This document shows, piece after piece, positions 52,521 through 63,300 of a stretch of 64,000 bases of DNA. Each line of letters opens with the position of its first letter. The stretch's first letter is position 1. Origin of the DNA: Nakaseomyces glabratus (taxonomy: Eukaryota; Ascomycota; Saccharomycetes; Saccharomycetales; Saccharomycetaceae); the NCBI RefSeq assembly GCF_010111755.1, contig NC_088963.1:248001-312000 (forward strand), in the 5' to 3' direction. The notes under the pieces were generated by a model. The model saw only the letters and a list, made by a program, of their open reading frames with translations. It ran no database searches and was not told the origin of the DNA. The translations under genes and the position numbers were made by a program.

Positions 52521-54791
52521 TTAAACTCTCATACTTCTTCTTTTAAAAAATTCAAATACTCGCTTCGCAGTAGATTTCCTTTTGTCGTCTTCAGAATATA
52601 TAGCGGAGTTTCTATGAGTGTTGCCCGGTGCATTAATCTGATTTAGTGTATTTGAAGGTATTTGCCTCAAATGTCTCTTATCATATAACTCCGCCCTTCC
52701 GTAGGTACGAGATCCCACATTTAGATTATTCGTGCTGTGGTTACTTGTTGTCCTCAGCAGGCTAACAGAGCTTGCTTGTTTGCTAATGTTCCGGTGTATA
52801 TTACTTTGTTGCGAGCATATTGAAACAGAATCTAGTTTTGATTCTGAAATTGTCATTTCTGATTCTTCAGCATCTGATTTATGATCCTTATTCTCAAATG
52901 TGTTTATCTCACCTTCTTCTGATAATGTCCCAAATATCAAATCGCTAATAATCCCACTGTATCTATAGCTATGTCTTCTTTGTCTTGGATGCTCTACTTC
53001 ATATATTTGGTCATGGATACGCTTTGAAAGTGAATCTGTGCTCTCATTAGCTTTGATGATATCTGCAGAGGCAAATTTTAAGTCCAATAAAGGCTTGCTG
53101 ACAGTGAAGGATTTCCTTGGGAGAAGTTTTGGTGAGTTACCCGTTGAGGAGCTTGGAGACTTTGTTAGATCGGGTATTAAAGTTGGTGAAGCATCGAAGA
53201 TACGAGCCTCAGAAGATATCGAAGTTTGATGAGAAGAAGCTGTACTATTGTCTCTTTTCATTAGCTCATGAAGACCTTCAAAGTTTCCATGGTGAATGTA
53301 AGAAGATCCAGGCGCTTGCATAGAAGTTGGACGTACCTTTCTAGATGGCTTTACAAACGCATGTTTCTGAGGCTGTATGCCTTCAATAATATCTTTATGG
53401 TCATTACTTCTAGACCTTGGTTTTGAATCAACACTCTTCAAGGATTCTCTCTCACTTGCATCAAATACTGCCTGTAAAGCAGCAGATGCCGCTGAGTTGC
53501 TTCTATTATGGCCATTTCGTTTACCGAGTGGAGAATATCGGCTTTCTACAACTAAAGAAGAAGGGCGTGCCAAAATATGAGATTGGAATTCTTTTGGTGG
53601 TACTGGTAAGCTCACCAAGGCTGAATCAATAATTAAAGAGTCACGCTTATTGTCTTTTGAACCAGAAGAATAGTTGGAATAAGTTGAGCCAGGCCTCTTG
53701 TTGGGATAAAATTGGGGTTTAGATTTTCTGTATATATTTTTCGTATTAGAAAGTCTGTCCCATTCATCTGGGGTTATTGACAAGAATGTCGAGTGAGACT
53801 CTAACCATGGGTGCTTTTCTATTGACCTTATGTTTATTCTCTTCTTTGGATCTATGACAAGTATTTTTCTCAGTAAATCCCTAGGTACAGGATTGATGTA
53901 TTCTGGAAACTTCAGAGGGGTATTGAGAATGTAATTGTATAACCTTGATATATCGTGGCCATCTGGATTTTTTGGATCATCATCCCAAGGCAAGTAACCA
54001 GCAAGCATAGCAAACAAGATAATTCCACAAGACCACGTATCAGCTTTTCTTGCATCGTAAGGCCTGTTTGAAACAACCAATTCTGGTGCAGCATAGCATG
54101 GAGATCCGCATGATGTTTTCATCATACCGTTCTGTCGTAGAAATTCGTTAACAAAACCAAAATCAGTAATTATTAAGTTTTCCTCATTGTCCAGCAATAA
54201 GTTTTCAAGTTTCAAATCTCTATGGACCAGTCCTTTAGAGTGTATGTAGTGCACAGCACTTATCAATTGAGAGAATAATCGGCAAGCGTGGTTCTCTTTT
54301 AATCTCCTCTTCCTTTGAATAAACTTGTAGAATTCACCTCCAGCGGCATATTCTAGAACAATTCCTATATATTTTGAGTTTTGTAGAACTTCTTCGAGTT
54401 TGACAATATTTGGATGTGATAAATGCTTTAGTGCGTTAATTTCTCTGTATATTTTTGTTTCTTTTGAAGGGTCCTTTGTTATGAAATCACGTTTGATCAA
54501 TTTGATCGCTACTTGCTTAGGAACTTTGAAAGTCATTGGCTTGTTTCCGGCATTACCTTCAGTGTTATCACACTGTTGGTATGCCGATTTCGACCAGGCA
54601 AGTTTTACTTTTCCAAACTCTCCCTCTCCAAGTGTGGCCCCGATGACATAGGGTCCGAACGTTACATGTTTGCGATGTTTCGGCCCTTGATGGTCCTGGG
54701 GTCGTTGTGTCTTATCATGTTCACTATTATTGGTTCTTTCATATGATATGCTTCCGCCTCCATAATATGTATGTCTTTTGCTGGCAGTCAT
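52521..54791 (-). CDS. FRK1: Frk1/Kin4-family protein kinase
   Basis: 756-aa kinase (S. cerevisiae Frk1 865 aa; paralogue Kin4 acts in the spindle-position checkpoint). An N-terminal HRKHVTFGPYVIGATLGEGEFGKVKLAW leads into the kinase domain (about 45-335): Lys in QVAIKLIKRD, catalytic HRDLKLENLLL, DFGF, activation loop MKTSCGSPCYAAPELV, and a HPWLESHSTFLSI end. The C-terminal half is Ser/Thr-rich, disordered, and ends with a basic ARG/LYS cluster (KRVFEFFKRRSMRV) of the kind that binds membrane. Choice of FRK1 over KIN4 rests on synteny (RPL33A neighbour). MKK2, its upstream neighbour in S. cerevisiae, is absent. Confidence 0.9.
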   Translation of the reverse strand: MTASKRHTYYGGGSISYERTNNSEHDKTQRPQDHQGPKHRKHVTFGPYVIGATLGEGEFGKVKLAWSKSAYQQCDNTEGNAGNKPMTFKVPKQVAIKLIKRDFITKDPSKETKIYREINALKHLSHPNIVKLEEVLQNSKYIGIVLEYAAGGEFYKFIQRKRRLKENHACRLFSQLISAVHYIHSKGLVHRDLKLENLLLDNEENLIITDFGFVNEFLRQNGMMKTSCGSPCYAAPELVVSNRPYDARKADTWSCGIILFAMLAGYLPWDDDPKNPDGHDISRLYNYILNTPLKFPEYINPVPRDLLRKILVIDPKKRINIRSIEKHPWLESHSTFLSITPDEWDRLSNTKNIYRKSKPQFYPNKRPGSTYSNYSSGSKDNKRDSLIIDSALVSLPVPPKEFQSHILARPSSLVVESRYSPLGKRNGHNRSNSAASAALQAVFDASERESLKSVDSKPRSRSNDHKDIIEGIQPQKHAFVKPSRKVRPTSMQAPGSSYIHHGNFEGLHELMKRDNSTASSHQTSISSEARIFDASPTLIPDLTKSPSSSTGNSPKLLPRKSFTVSKPLLDLKFASADIIKANESTDSLSKRIHDQIYEVEHPRQRRHSYRYSGIISDLIFGTLSEEGEINTFENKDHKSDAEESEMTISESKLDSVSICSQQSNIHRNISKQASSVSLLRTTSNHSTNNLNVGSRTYGRAELYDKRHLRQIPSNTLNQINAPGNTHRNSAIYSEDDKRKSTAKRVFEFFKRRSMRV

Positions 54792-56953
54792 ATATTATAT
54801 TATTGAATTGTGTTCTCCTAGTACTTCTTTTTTTTTATAATAATATCGGAATGTTGCTGGTTGATATATCTTGGTATGCACTTGATAAGAATATGGTTAG
54901 ATGCCACAAGAACTTTATTGGTGTTATATTATGTTCCTGTTAAACCAGAAAAAGGTTAATGGAGCAGATCAGTTGTTCCCAGTACTCTGGTCTTTAGTAT
55001 TAAGATAAAAAATAGTCGATCTGCAAAATAAAAGTCCTTAAAAGTAAATAAAGAATTAGAAAAAAAAGTAAAGTTGATGTTTTCTCCTATGCCAAAAGGT
55101 TTTAGTCACTGACCAGGTTAGTATAATGGAGACGATCAAGGGATGAGGTTCAGCTCTTATAATATACCGAAAGTACCCACTATAAAATTATTTGAGAACA
55201 CTCCAGGAGAAAAGAGGAACACGATAGTTTTGAAAAATACCGAATAATGGACTAATTCTCAAATTAGGGCTTTGCAAATTGAAGATGGAACATAAAATAT
55301 TAGTCTATACGTTCTCCCTGGAGAAGCACTGCTCTTGTTGTCAAGAAGATATCGTATCTATGCTTTCTTCTTTTGCTTCGTTTTCACTTGCAAGATTTTT
55401 GTTATGATTTCAGTCGAGATAGGTAATTATCACTGCAGAAGTACCAGCTTCAAGCTATACTGAGATGTGCTTTCTGCCATAGTCCCAATAACAAATGGCT
55501 ATATTGAAAGAAGCCATTTGTTTATGTTTCCAGGAAAATCAGTTTGCTTATATATTTCCTGATTCGGATAAATACACAATTTTAGTTTTTTTATTTTTCC
55601 TTCCGAAAGTCTACTGAAAATGATGATCTGTACGGGGATTATCTGTAGGCAGAAAGTAAAGACAATAAGACTTTGATTTATAGATGCCAATTCATATACG
55701 TGTCTGCTTCTGTTCTGTTTTAGATGGCATACTAAGGTTTTAACGAAACATCTAGGATTCTGCTGTCTTTTAATTTCTTAATTTGTTTTTGAAATACTTC
55801 AATATTCTATTTTCAGGTTGAAAATAAAAGTGTCAATCGCAATTGTGACACGCGTTTCTCCAAAATAGAATAAACTCCACGATAACTCAGATAAATACAT
55901 CATAAAAATACTACTATATATAACAAGCAAAAAAAATTTTTTAGCGAGAAGAGACACAAACCATCCCACGAATGTTCTGAATACTATGTGATGTGAACAA
56001 TACTTCCCATTACATTTGTAGCAAGGTACAGTACAACATACAAATACGTTCATTGCATAACTATTTTGATTGAAAAAACACGAATGACGTATTTTCTCAC
56101 CTTCCCCTCCCCCATTGTTCGTGAGCACTTAGACGAACGAAATTCTTAATTAATAGAAGGGTTCCCCCATTCGTACGTACACTTCTCTGTAATGAGAGAA
56201 ACAATTGGACCCTGAAAAAATTGAGTTTTACTTCGAGTTTTTCTTGGAGTGTCTCTACTGATTGGTGCACCGAGCATGCCTACGTAATCTGGATGCTCCC
56301 CGGAGGTTCCTATATCTTTATCCGTTGCACGTAGGTTTCTGAGTAAAACACCGTTTCCCCGGAATTAAATATTTGCTTGATTCTATTTTTTCCTGCAACG
56401 CTTTCTTAGGACATGGTTGAACCCGCTCCGAAAACGATTAACTGATTTGTCTTTCCCCGGCGGTTGTTAGGAACTCCAGGTAAAGGACCGTTGTTGCTAA
56501 TTTTAGAGGCAGGTGGATAAGATAAGCAGCATTACTCTGTGCTATACAACTGTGTATATAGTTTGCAACAGTTGCACTTGCATAGTGTAAGATTGCATCG
56601 GGTTAAATATAGAAGTGCTAATAGCAGTGATACTTTGTCTTATCTGTCAAACGGGGCCATATATTTAAGGAACATGCGCAAATGACCTTGTCCGGGCTGG
56701 AGAGGTGATAAATATTCCTACCTTTCTGATGTAGAACCAGGGTGGGGAAGTAGTGTCGAAACGTCATTCTGCTGTGTACAACAAATATATGTACGCAGAC
56801 GTGTGTCAAAAAATTAAAACTTTATCGTTGTTCGTTAAATACATATTGCGTTAGATAATGGATAACAGTCTATTTTATGAAAGTTAGAGAGCGCCAAGTG
56901 GGAGTAAATTAATAAAGATAAGTTATACATACGTAACTCGAGAAATTTGCCCT
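54792..56953. other. 2.2-kb gene-free spacer at the lost MKK2 position
   Basis: 2162 bp between the FRK1 start and the UME1 stop with only short, unconvincing ORFs. In S. cerevisiae MKK2 lies here; I see no kinase remnant. Three CCCCGG words (56298-56303, 56357-56362, 56455-56460) cluster within 170 bp, and there is an ACGCGT at 55850-55855. Confidence 0.5.
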
Positions 56954-58327
56954 CTAACTGTCCTCTGCTTCAGGCAATACACCTGTGAATGGCTTATATA
57001 CGGTTATCAGACCGTCAGTGTCTATAGTTCCTATGAGACCCTCAATTATAGGGTGAACGGAAACGCTGTTCTTCTTTGTGGATTTTCCCAAATGTCTGCG
57101 GGAACCTCCAGTATGGTAAAATGTCAGAGATTCGGCCTGTATTTCCTCGGTATCTAGGGAGTCTATTGCGCTCTGGTCACCTCCCTCACTGAACAGCTCT
57201 GAAACTTTCTCGAAATAGTTAAAGACATCCCAGTGATATATGCTTCCTGATATACCTACGGTTATGAACTCAGAAGGAGAACTTGCTGAGAATTCAACGC
57301 TTGAAATGGGCTCTTCTACGTGGTTACTGAGTGATAAAAGTGATTCTTGACGTTTGTCGCCTCCAGTGGTTGCAGTCTTCACAGTTAGTCTCTTCACATC
57401 CCAGAAGTTAATGATACCGTTCGCACCTCCTGTTATTAGTAAAGTTTCTACCAATGGGGAAAAGGCAAATGAGAGAATGTGCTCATTCTCAATTTTCCAA
57501 ATAGGTGTAGCTAGATTTCTTGAGTCGTAAAAGTATAAGTTGCCAGAGTTATCGCAAAACCCAAAGATATTGTCATTGTAGAATTTGATGTTATGGACAG
57601 ACTTGGTCCCTGGCAAATCAAGACTAATTAGGAGCTTTCCTAAGTCCTTATCGATATTGGAAAATACTTTGATAACTGTCCTGTCTTCATTTAGTACTGC
57701 CTGGCTAACGATAATCTTCTCGCCATTCAATGATAAGTCAAAGTCGAAATCAATCTTGTTCAGGCTATCATTAACAAAATCTTCTTCCAGCTCATATTTG
57801 TTAGGTATTATCTTGGCACCACCATCGACCATGGACACTGGGGATTCAGTGCTCTCCTGGAACCATACGATAGCACCACTGTCCAGCAGTGCCACTACTT
57901 TGCCATTTCCGACGCACTTGATTTTATATATATTACAATTAGCTGCAGCTCTCCATTTGGGAGATAGATCCTCCGATTGTATTCTGCTAACTATTTGATC
58001 AAATTGGGGCAACTGTAACTTTTCATTGGGTTGAAGGGTATCCTTTTGTAAATGTAGACCCAAGGGTAAGTCACAATCTAGGCTGTAAATCTCATTACCG
58101 ATACCATAGTATATAACTGTCGACAACGTCCCATTGGCCTTGTTTGGTATTACTTCATCAGAAAAAGTCAAACAACATGGAACATCCTTGATTGTGCCTT
58201 TACTTGCATTAGCATATTTCGGCTTCATGGTGGAAATATGCTGGTAAAGAAGCGGAATAGTCTTCTTCCAAATTTTGAACTCTTCATTGCGAAGTTTGTT
58301 GCTTGCAATTTCTGTATCAACTGTCAT
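56954..58327 (-). CDS. UME1: Ume1, WD40 subunit of the Rpd3 histone deacetylase complexes
   Basis: 457 aa versus 460 in S. cerevisiae. Ume1 is the RbAp48-like WD40 subunit of Rpd3L/Rpd3S and represses early meiotic genes; paralogues are Wtm1 and Wtm2. The N-terminal NEEFKIWKKTIPLLYQHI matches the NEE box unique to this family, followed by about five recognisable WD-type blades (GFCDNSGNLYFYDSR; LLITGGANGIINFWDVKR; FITVGISGSIYHWDVFN). Synteny with SPP1 and GIP3 supports Ume1 over Wtm paralogues. Confidence 0.93.
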   Translation of the reverse strand: MTVDTEIASNKLRNEEFKIWKKTIPLLYQHISTMKPKYANASKGTIKDVPCCLTFSDEVIPNKANGTLSTVIYYGIGNEIYSLDCDLPLGLHLQKDTLQPNEKLQLPQFDQIVSRIQSEDLSPKWRAAANCNIYKIKCVGNGKVVALLDSGAIVWFQESTESPVSMVDGGAKIIPNKYELEEDFVNDSLNKIDFDFDLSLNGEKIIVSQAVLNEDRTVIKVFSNIDKDLGKLLISLDLPGTKSVHNIKFYNDNIFGFCDNSGNLYFYDSRNLATPIWKIENEHILSFAFSPLVETLLITGGANGIINFWDVKRLTVKTATTGGDKRQESLLSLSNHVEEPISSVEFSASSPSEFITVGISGSIYHWDVFNYFEKVSELFSEGGDQSAIDSLDTEEIQAESLTFYHTGGSRRHLGKSTKKNSVSVHPIIEGLIGTIDTDGLITVYKPFTGVLPEAEDS

Positions 58328-58845
58328 ACCTATTTAAATACAACCGTCTTTTCTCCAAGTACTCTAAAGTGTATTAATCGTATCTTTGCTCTGCCAGCCA
58401 ACTCTCAGAGAAAACCACAAGAAAAGGAAACAAATATCTTACAGGTGTGTTATTAATTGGCTAGTTATAAAACGTATGATGTATATTAGATATTAGAAAC
58501 TATTTATTGTAAAACGTTTTGAATGGGTATTCTTTCGAGTTTTTAATTTGGAAAAAAAAAGGCAGATGAGTGTTGTATGTTTTCGTGCATAATGGACTGC
58601 AGCCAAATGGTTAATTGATAATAGCAATACTAAAGCTGTATAAATATATATATATAAACTTCCTTTGAAAGTTGGTATGCAGAGATTGATCTGTAGTACT
58701 GGCAATGCTAATCCAATTAGCTTTATTTGTTGCTTTAAAGTGGCAGCAAAATCATGAAAATCAAGTATTTTAGAAACAGACAAGACAATTTCGTCAGTAT
58801 CAGAGATACGTTATCAGCACACGTTTATATCATGTGCTTTGACAT
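58328..58845. other. Spacer UME1 promoter/SPP1 3' end
   Basis: 518 bp, AT-rich, with a TATATATATATA (about 58645-58656). No gene seen. Confidence 0.45.
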
Positions 58846-59928
58846 CTATGATCTCATTATATGCTCAAAATAATTGATATTAAGTTGCCTTTTCCTTGTC
58901 GATATTGATAGGTCTAAGCGCTTCAAATGAGTCTCAAGAGAAATGATTTGCCTTGTGTACTGATCTGAGGTCATGGTAGACCAGTCGGAGTGCTTGTTAC
59001 ATCTTAATTTAATGCAAATACCTTCTATTTCATTACAATCTGGTGTACTTGTCGTTATTTCGGAATATTTGTTGTAAAACTCTTCTGGATTGCAAGGTAT
59101 CTTGGCTAGGTTGAGAGAATAACCGCAGATAGCCTTCTTTGATCTTCTTTTTTGAGATTTCTTTTTCTTTTTCTTGGTCTTAATGGTATCATTCACATTC
59201 TCTTCTTGTTCAATAGTATTATCCTCTCCATTGATTAGTTTATTGACTGAGCTAATCCAGTCTAAGTATTTATCAAGCTCTTCTACTTTCTTTTTTAAGC
59301 CCTCAATTTGATTGTTCGTTATGTTATCTTTTTCTGTTAACAGATCTTTATAGTATTTATCATCATTGATTATCTTGTCGTAAATCTCACCATGCCTATC
59401 AACTCTATCGATATCGGAATCGATAAATGATGAGGAACCAAAGGTTTTAAACTTCTCTACATTATTCTTGGTAGCGTGATAAACATCTTTCAACAGCTTA
59501 TCATCAGACTCATTAGCGTATCTATTATTAAGGTCGTTTTTGATTTTTACCTTATTTAGTAATCGAGACATATACTCTTTCCCATGCTCTTTGGAACAGT
59601 ATTTGCTACCAGATTCGCAAGGCTCATAGCAATCCTGGAGCCTACACTTTTTCTTCCATAATGATTTGGGGCATTCACCATCACCTTTAGATCCAGGACC
59701 AGTTATGCCTACACGGCAATACGGACATATGAAAGACTCGACTAAATTCCTGTATGTTTCAGGTATCTTCATACACTCAAAGTGAAACCAGTCATCACAT
59801 CCGTCACATCCCACCATTAACTCACCATAATCAGGTTTCTTACATATACAATAGACATCCTCACCAGTGTTAGTATCTATTTTGGTTGTAGAGTATGGCG
59901 GACACCATTCAGGCAATAAATTAGACAT
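58846..59928 (-). CDS. SPP1: Spp1, PHD-finger subunit of COMPASS
   Basis: 360 aa versus 353. Spp1 reads H3K4me2/3 in the Set1 complex and, in meiosis, tethers such sites to the Mer2 axis to promote double-strand breaks. The PHD finger is at about 25-75: YCICKKPDYGELMVGCDGCDDWFHFEC and then FICPYC, with the aromatic cage Tyr and Trp (Y27; W in DDWFH). A second Cys cluster (CRLQDCYEPCESGSKYC, about 95-112) and coiled coils (about 200-230) follow; a Lys-rich linker KKKKKKSQKRRSKK is at about 255. The C-terminal helix ISLETHLKRLDLSISTRKRQL is conserved. Confidence 0.95.
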   Translation of the reverse strand: MSNLLPEWCPPYSTTKIDTNTGEDVYCICKKPDYGELMVGCDGCDDWFHFECMKIPETYRNLVESFICPYCRVGITGPGSKGDGECPKSLWKKKCRLQDCYEPCESGSKYCSKEHGKEYMSRLLNKVKIKNDLNNRYANESDDKLLKDVYHATKNNVEKFKTFGSSSFIDSDIDRVDRHGEIYDKIINDDKYYKDLLTEKDNITNNQIEGLKKKVEELDKYLDWISSVNKLINGEDNTIEQEENVNDTIKTKKKKKKSQKRRSKKAICGYSLNLAKIPCNPEEFYNKYSEITTSTPDCNEIEGICIKLRCNKHSDWSTMTSDQYTRQIISLETHLKRLDLSISTRKRQLNINYFEHIMRS

Positions 59929-60357
59929 TATCTTCTTGCTCAGGTAGCTAAGCTATTGAGGTTTCTTATTGGATTAGGTAAGGTGTAATAGACTTGTACT
60001 ATGATATTTATATATTACTACAGGTACTATTATCCTTGTATCATATAGCATTTGCTTAGCCACTTGGCCCTCCATCGCTGATTTTTCAGTCATTATTTCT
60101 CGGACTGCCAGCAAGGACGCGATGAGGTTCGAAAATATGAAGGCTTTTGAGCTTTCGATATCTTTTTTTTACAAGAGGAATAGACAAAAAATATATCTCA
60201 TGAAAGGTATGTATAGAGTCTATAAATCGTAACGCTAGTGCGACGATATGCATAAATATAGTATTCAATAAGAATATAGCTAAGTCTTGCGTTAAATAGT
60301 GCCTAGATGGCGAATAAAAAGTAAAATGTCAGGCCCAGATATGCAGAGGAAGAATAC
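59929..60357. promoter_or_regulatory. SPP1 promoter with PAC-like composite
   Basis: 429-bp gap. GGACGCGATGAG (60115-60126), including PAC core GCGATGAG, lies about 190 bp upstream of SPP1. The same 12-mer occurs in the RDH54/MLH3 promoter. No gene seen. Confidence 0.45.
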
Positions 60358-63300
60358 TCATTGGTTGACCTTCTTAACATCACGATTCATTGATGCATTG
60401 TTTAATAGTTGCTCATAGATATTCTTGACAGCACCTTCGAGATGTTCTCGCTCATTATCTGTTAAATCCGATTCAGATGTGACAATACCGTTACCTTCTA
60501 ACTCGTTCTGTTTCAAAATGTTATACAAGCTCTCGATATCACAGCAATGGTAGTCATTGATCTTCTGGATTAATTCTTCGATGGAACTTACACCTTTTGC
60601 CTTGATTATGGCTGTTCTTAATTCAGGCCCTGATGGTAATTTTGTGAAAATCTTCTTCTCTTTACTATCAATGGATGGTAAGGTAGTCTGAGAGGTCGAT
60701 GCAGACACAGCACTTGATTCGCCGTACTGAGATTCACCATCAGGATATAAAGCTTTCTGCTGCTGGATGTAGAAGCCCCATTTGTGGAAGTCACCTTCTT
60801 CTTCCTCCTGCTTTTTGCTGGCTAGTGAAGTTGTGGACGATCTACGGGAGAATACTGGCCTTCCGGTTAGTGTGTCGATTGTTCTTCCGGATTCGGTAGC
60901 CATGAGATGGGGTCTTTGTTGTAAGTTATCATTCTCATTCACCTGTAGATCTCTCTCGTTACTATTTTCATTTAAGTTATCAGTTTCAACAACATGTCTC
61001 AAGTTTGGATGATCGACTAAGGAGTCGCTTGAAGCAATTTTGTTCTCACCCAGTACTTCCGATAGATTTGGCATATTGTCAAAGATGTCAAGAATATGAA
61101 CCAAATTCTTTTCCAATAGGATCAATCTTACAAGATTCTCTTTCTCTTGCATTGGTAAGTCTCCCGATTTTCTTTTTTCAAACAGATTGTCAATCGTTTG
61201 TTGGACATTATTGTGGATTTTGTGAAGTTTTTGAACATATTTCTTAAGAAGGTACCTCTTTGTAGCATCTTTCTTTTCGATGATTTGTTTTGTGTTCAAT
61301 TGCGTTAACCTCTCGAGGACATCCTTAGCTGTCATGGTAACCAAACTACCATCAAATAGTAATTCATCTTGAGAATCCAGCTCATCAAGTTGAAATGAAG
61401 AGTCCATGGTCCTTCTCATGTTACGCATCAAACATAATGCCAACCTTGAGCTAACTTCGTCAGATATGGAACTGTAATCAATATCCAGCCCTACCAAATT
61501 AGGAGAGTCCCTAACAAAAGCATATAAGGTTGCTGAGAAGTTATTCTTGGCAAACACAGTACCTGAATTGGAGTCGCCGTTGGTAGAAAGATTTTCAGCG
61601 CTCTCCGTTTCTGACATTGGTGGTTTTTGAGATAACATTGAGACATGAATCAAGCCAGTACATTTAGCTAGAAGATTACAAACAACTGTCATTTCCTTGT
61701 ATGTCATGTTTTCGTTATCGATATGCAAACGTTTCAGTTGTGGGAAACGAGGCAAATATTTATACATGTATGGTAAGATATCTGGAAAGACTTGAGGTAA
61801 GTTGCTTAAATCTAAAAACTCTAGATTTGGTAGCTTCGAGAGTGCTTTTAGCAACAAAGCCATATCGTTGGTGGATTGGATATTCGTGGAGTTTAAGGTA
61901 AAATAATGCAAATTTGGATAAGTTAAGCTGGAAAGTTTTCCTAATGTTGGCTTTATCAAGTTTGAGAGGTCGTTAAAGCCCAAATCAACACCTTGCACAT
62001 TGTAGTTAGACATCCATTCCAGTAAAAACTTGTAGTGTTGAACACTGCAAATTGACTTTGTAGCGTTAGCCAAACCGAGTCGTATCCCATTTGTTAAATG
62101 TTTCTGTGTAGCGAACGTAATAAGGAAATTTTGAAAGTCTTCTAATGGAATATTATCAAAATTAACTCCATTTACTAATATTTCTTCAAGGGGCCTTAAA
62201 TGTTCAGCTCTTTTCGCGAGTGTTTTAGCAAATAAATCCCAATCCATACTGGACCTTAACAGTTCAGTCCCAGTTTCAGGTTTGATTCTTGTTTGAGAGA
62301 TGTCGATCTTGTTCAAGGATTGACTGGTTAGCAAAAATTTGCACAATAATTGCCAGCTTTCCTTATTCATTGTAACATTGCGCAGGCTTATCTTCTCCAA
62401 GACAGAGGAGTAAGCAACTGATGAAATTACAATCTTAAACATTTCAGTTGATAAATTAACATTGTCAAAAACTATAGTTTGAATTGGAACTATTGCAATG
62501 AAATCACAAAATGATAAGATATCAATTAATGTTGGTTTGGGGTTCAAGAATTTTAATGTTTGTAAAGGAGCTGTCTTATCGGTAACTTGTTTCAAAGTAG
62601 ATGGAATGGGTAAAATTTCTCTTAGATGGCAGCATCTGGTATATACCACATCAAGAGTGATTTCTTGATTTCCTTCCAAAGTACTACCAGGATCATCAAA
62701 ATGGTGTTCATGCATGTGGATTGGTAAATCAATTCCTGTCTTATTTAGCTTTTCACTTAAGTCAATGTTAATGTCCGTATCATGTACAGCTGAGTTTTGG
62801 TCTCTCTTTGACTGGTCCGATTGTGCCACGAGATTTAGCATGAACCCTGGTGCTGAGGCTTGTTTCCCATTTGAGAAGTTTGAAACTTCATGGGCTATTC
62901 TTCTAGCGGCGTGGTGGGCTTCTTGCTGATGTTTTTCAGCCTCTTTCAATGCAATTTGGTGGATCTCCAAAGCTCGTTTGTATTCTATGGAATCCTTTGT
63001 GAACTGAGGGCCAAGGTTATTCTTTTGCTGGTTGCTTGTGATACCTACAGAGATAGCCGGCAGTTCACTTATCATGTCATCAGGAATCATTATGTTGCCT
63101 GGTTTGGGTGTTCTGGAGGGCAATTGCTGTGGTGGGTCGGTCTCGAACTTATCTACTGCAAATTTGACTCTTTTCAAAGAGATCTTAGTCAAGTCTGTGG
63201 GTCTCTCTCGTGATCCCGATTCCTTTTGTGTTTCCTGGTGAGTGTTCTTATCTGTGGTGGTGTTGTCACTATTTCTTGCTCTATGCTCCTTGGCGGACTT

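Noticed and set aside
55590..55622. CDEIII-like TTCCGAAA, possible point centromere
   Set aside because: The core lacks the TGTTT(A/T)TG part, and no RTCACRTG (CDEI) lies at the expected distance upstream of an AT-rich CDEII.
55799..56128. 109-codon reverse-strand ORF between FRK1 and UME1
   Set aside because: AT-driven hydrophobic composition, no family resemblance and no kinase motif of the lost MKK2.
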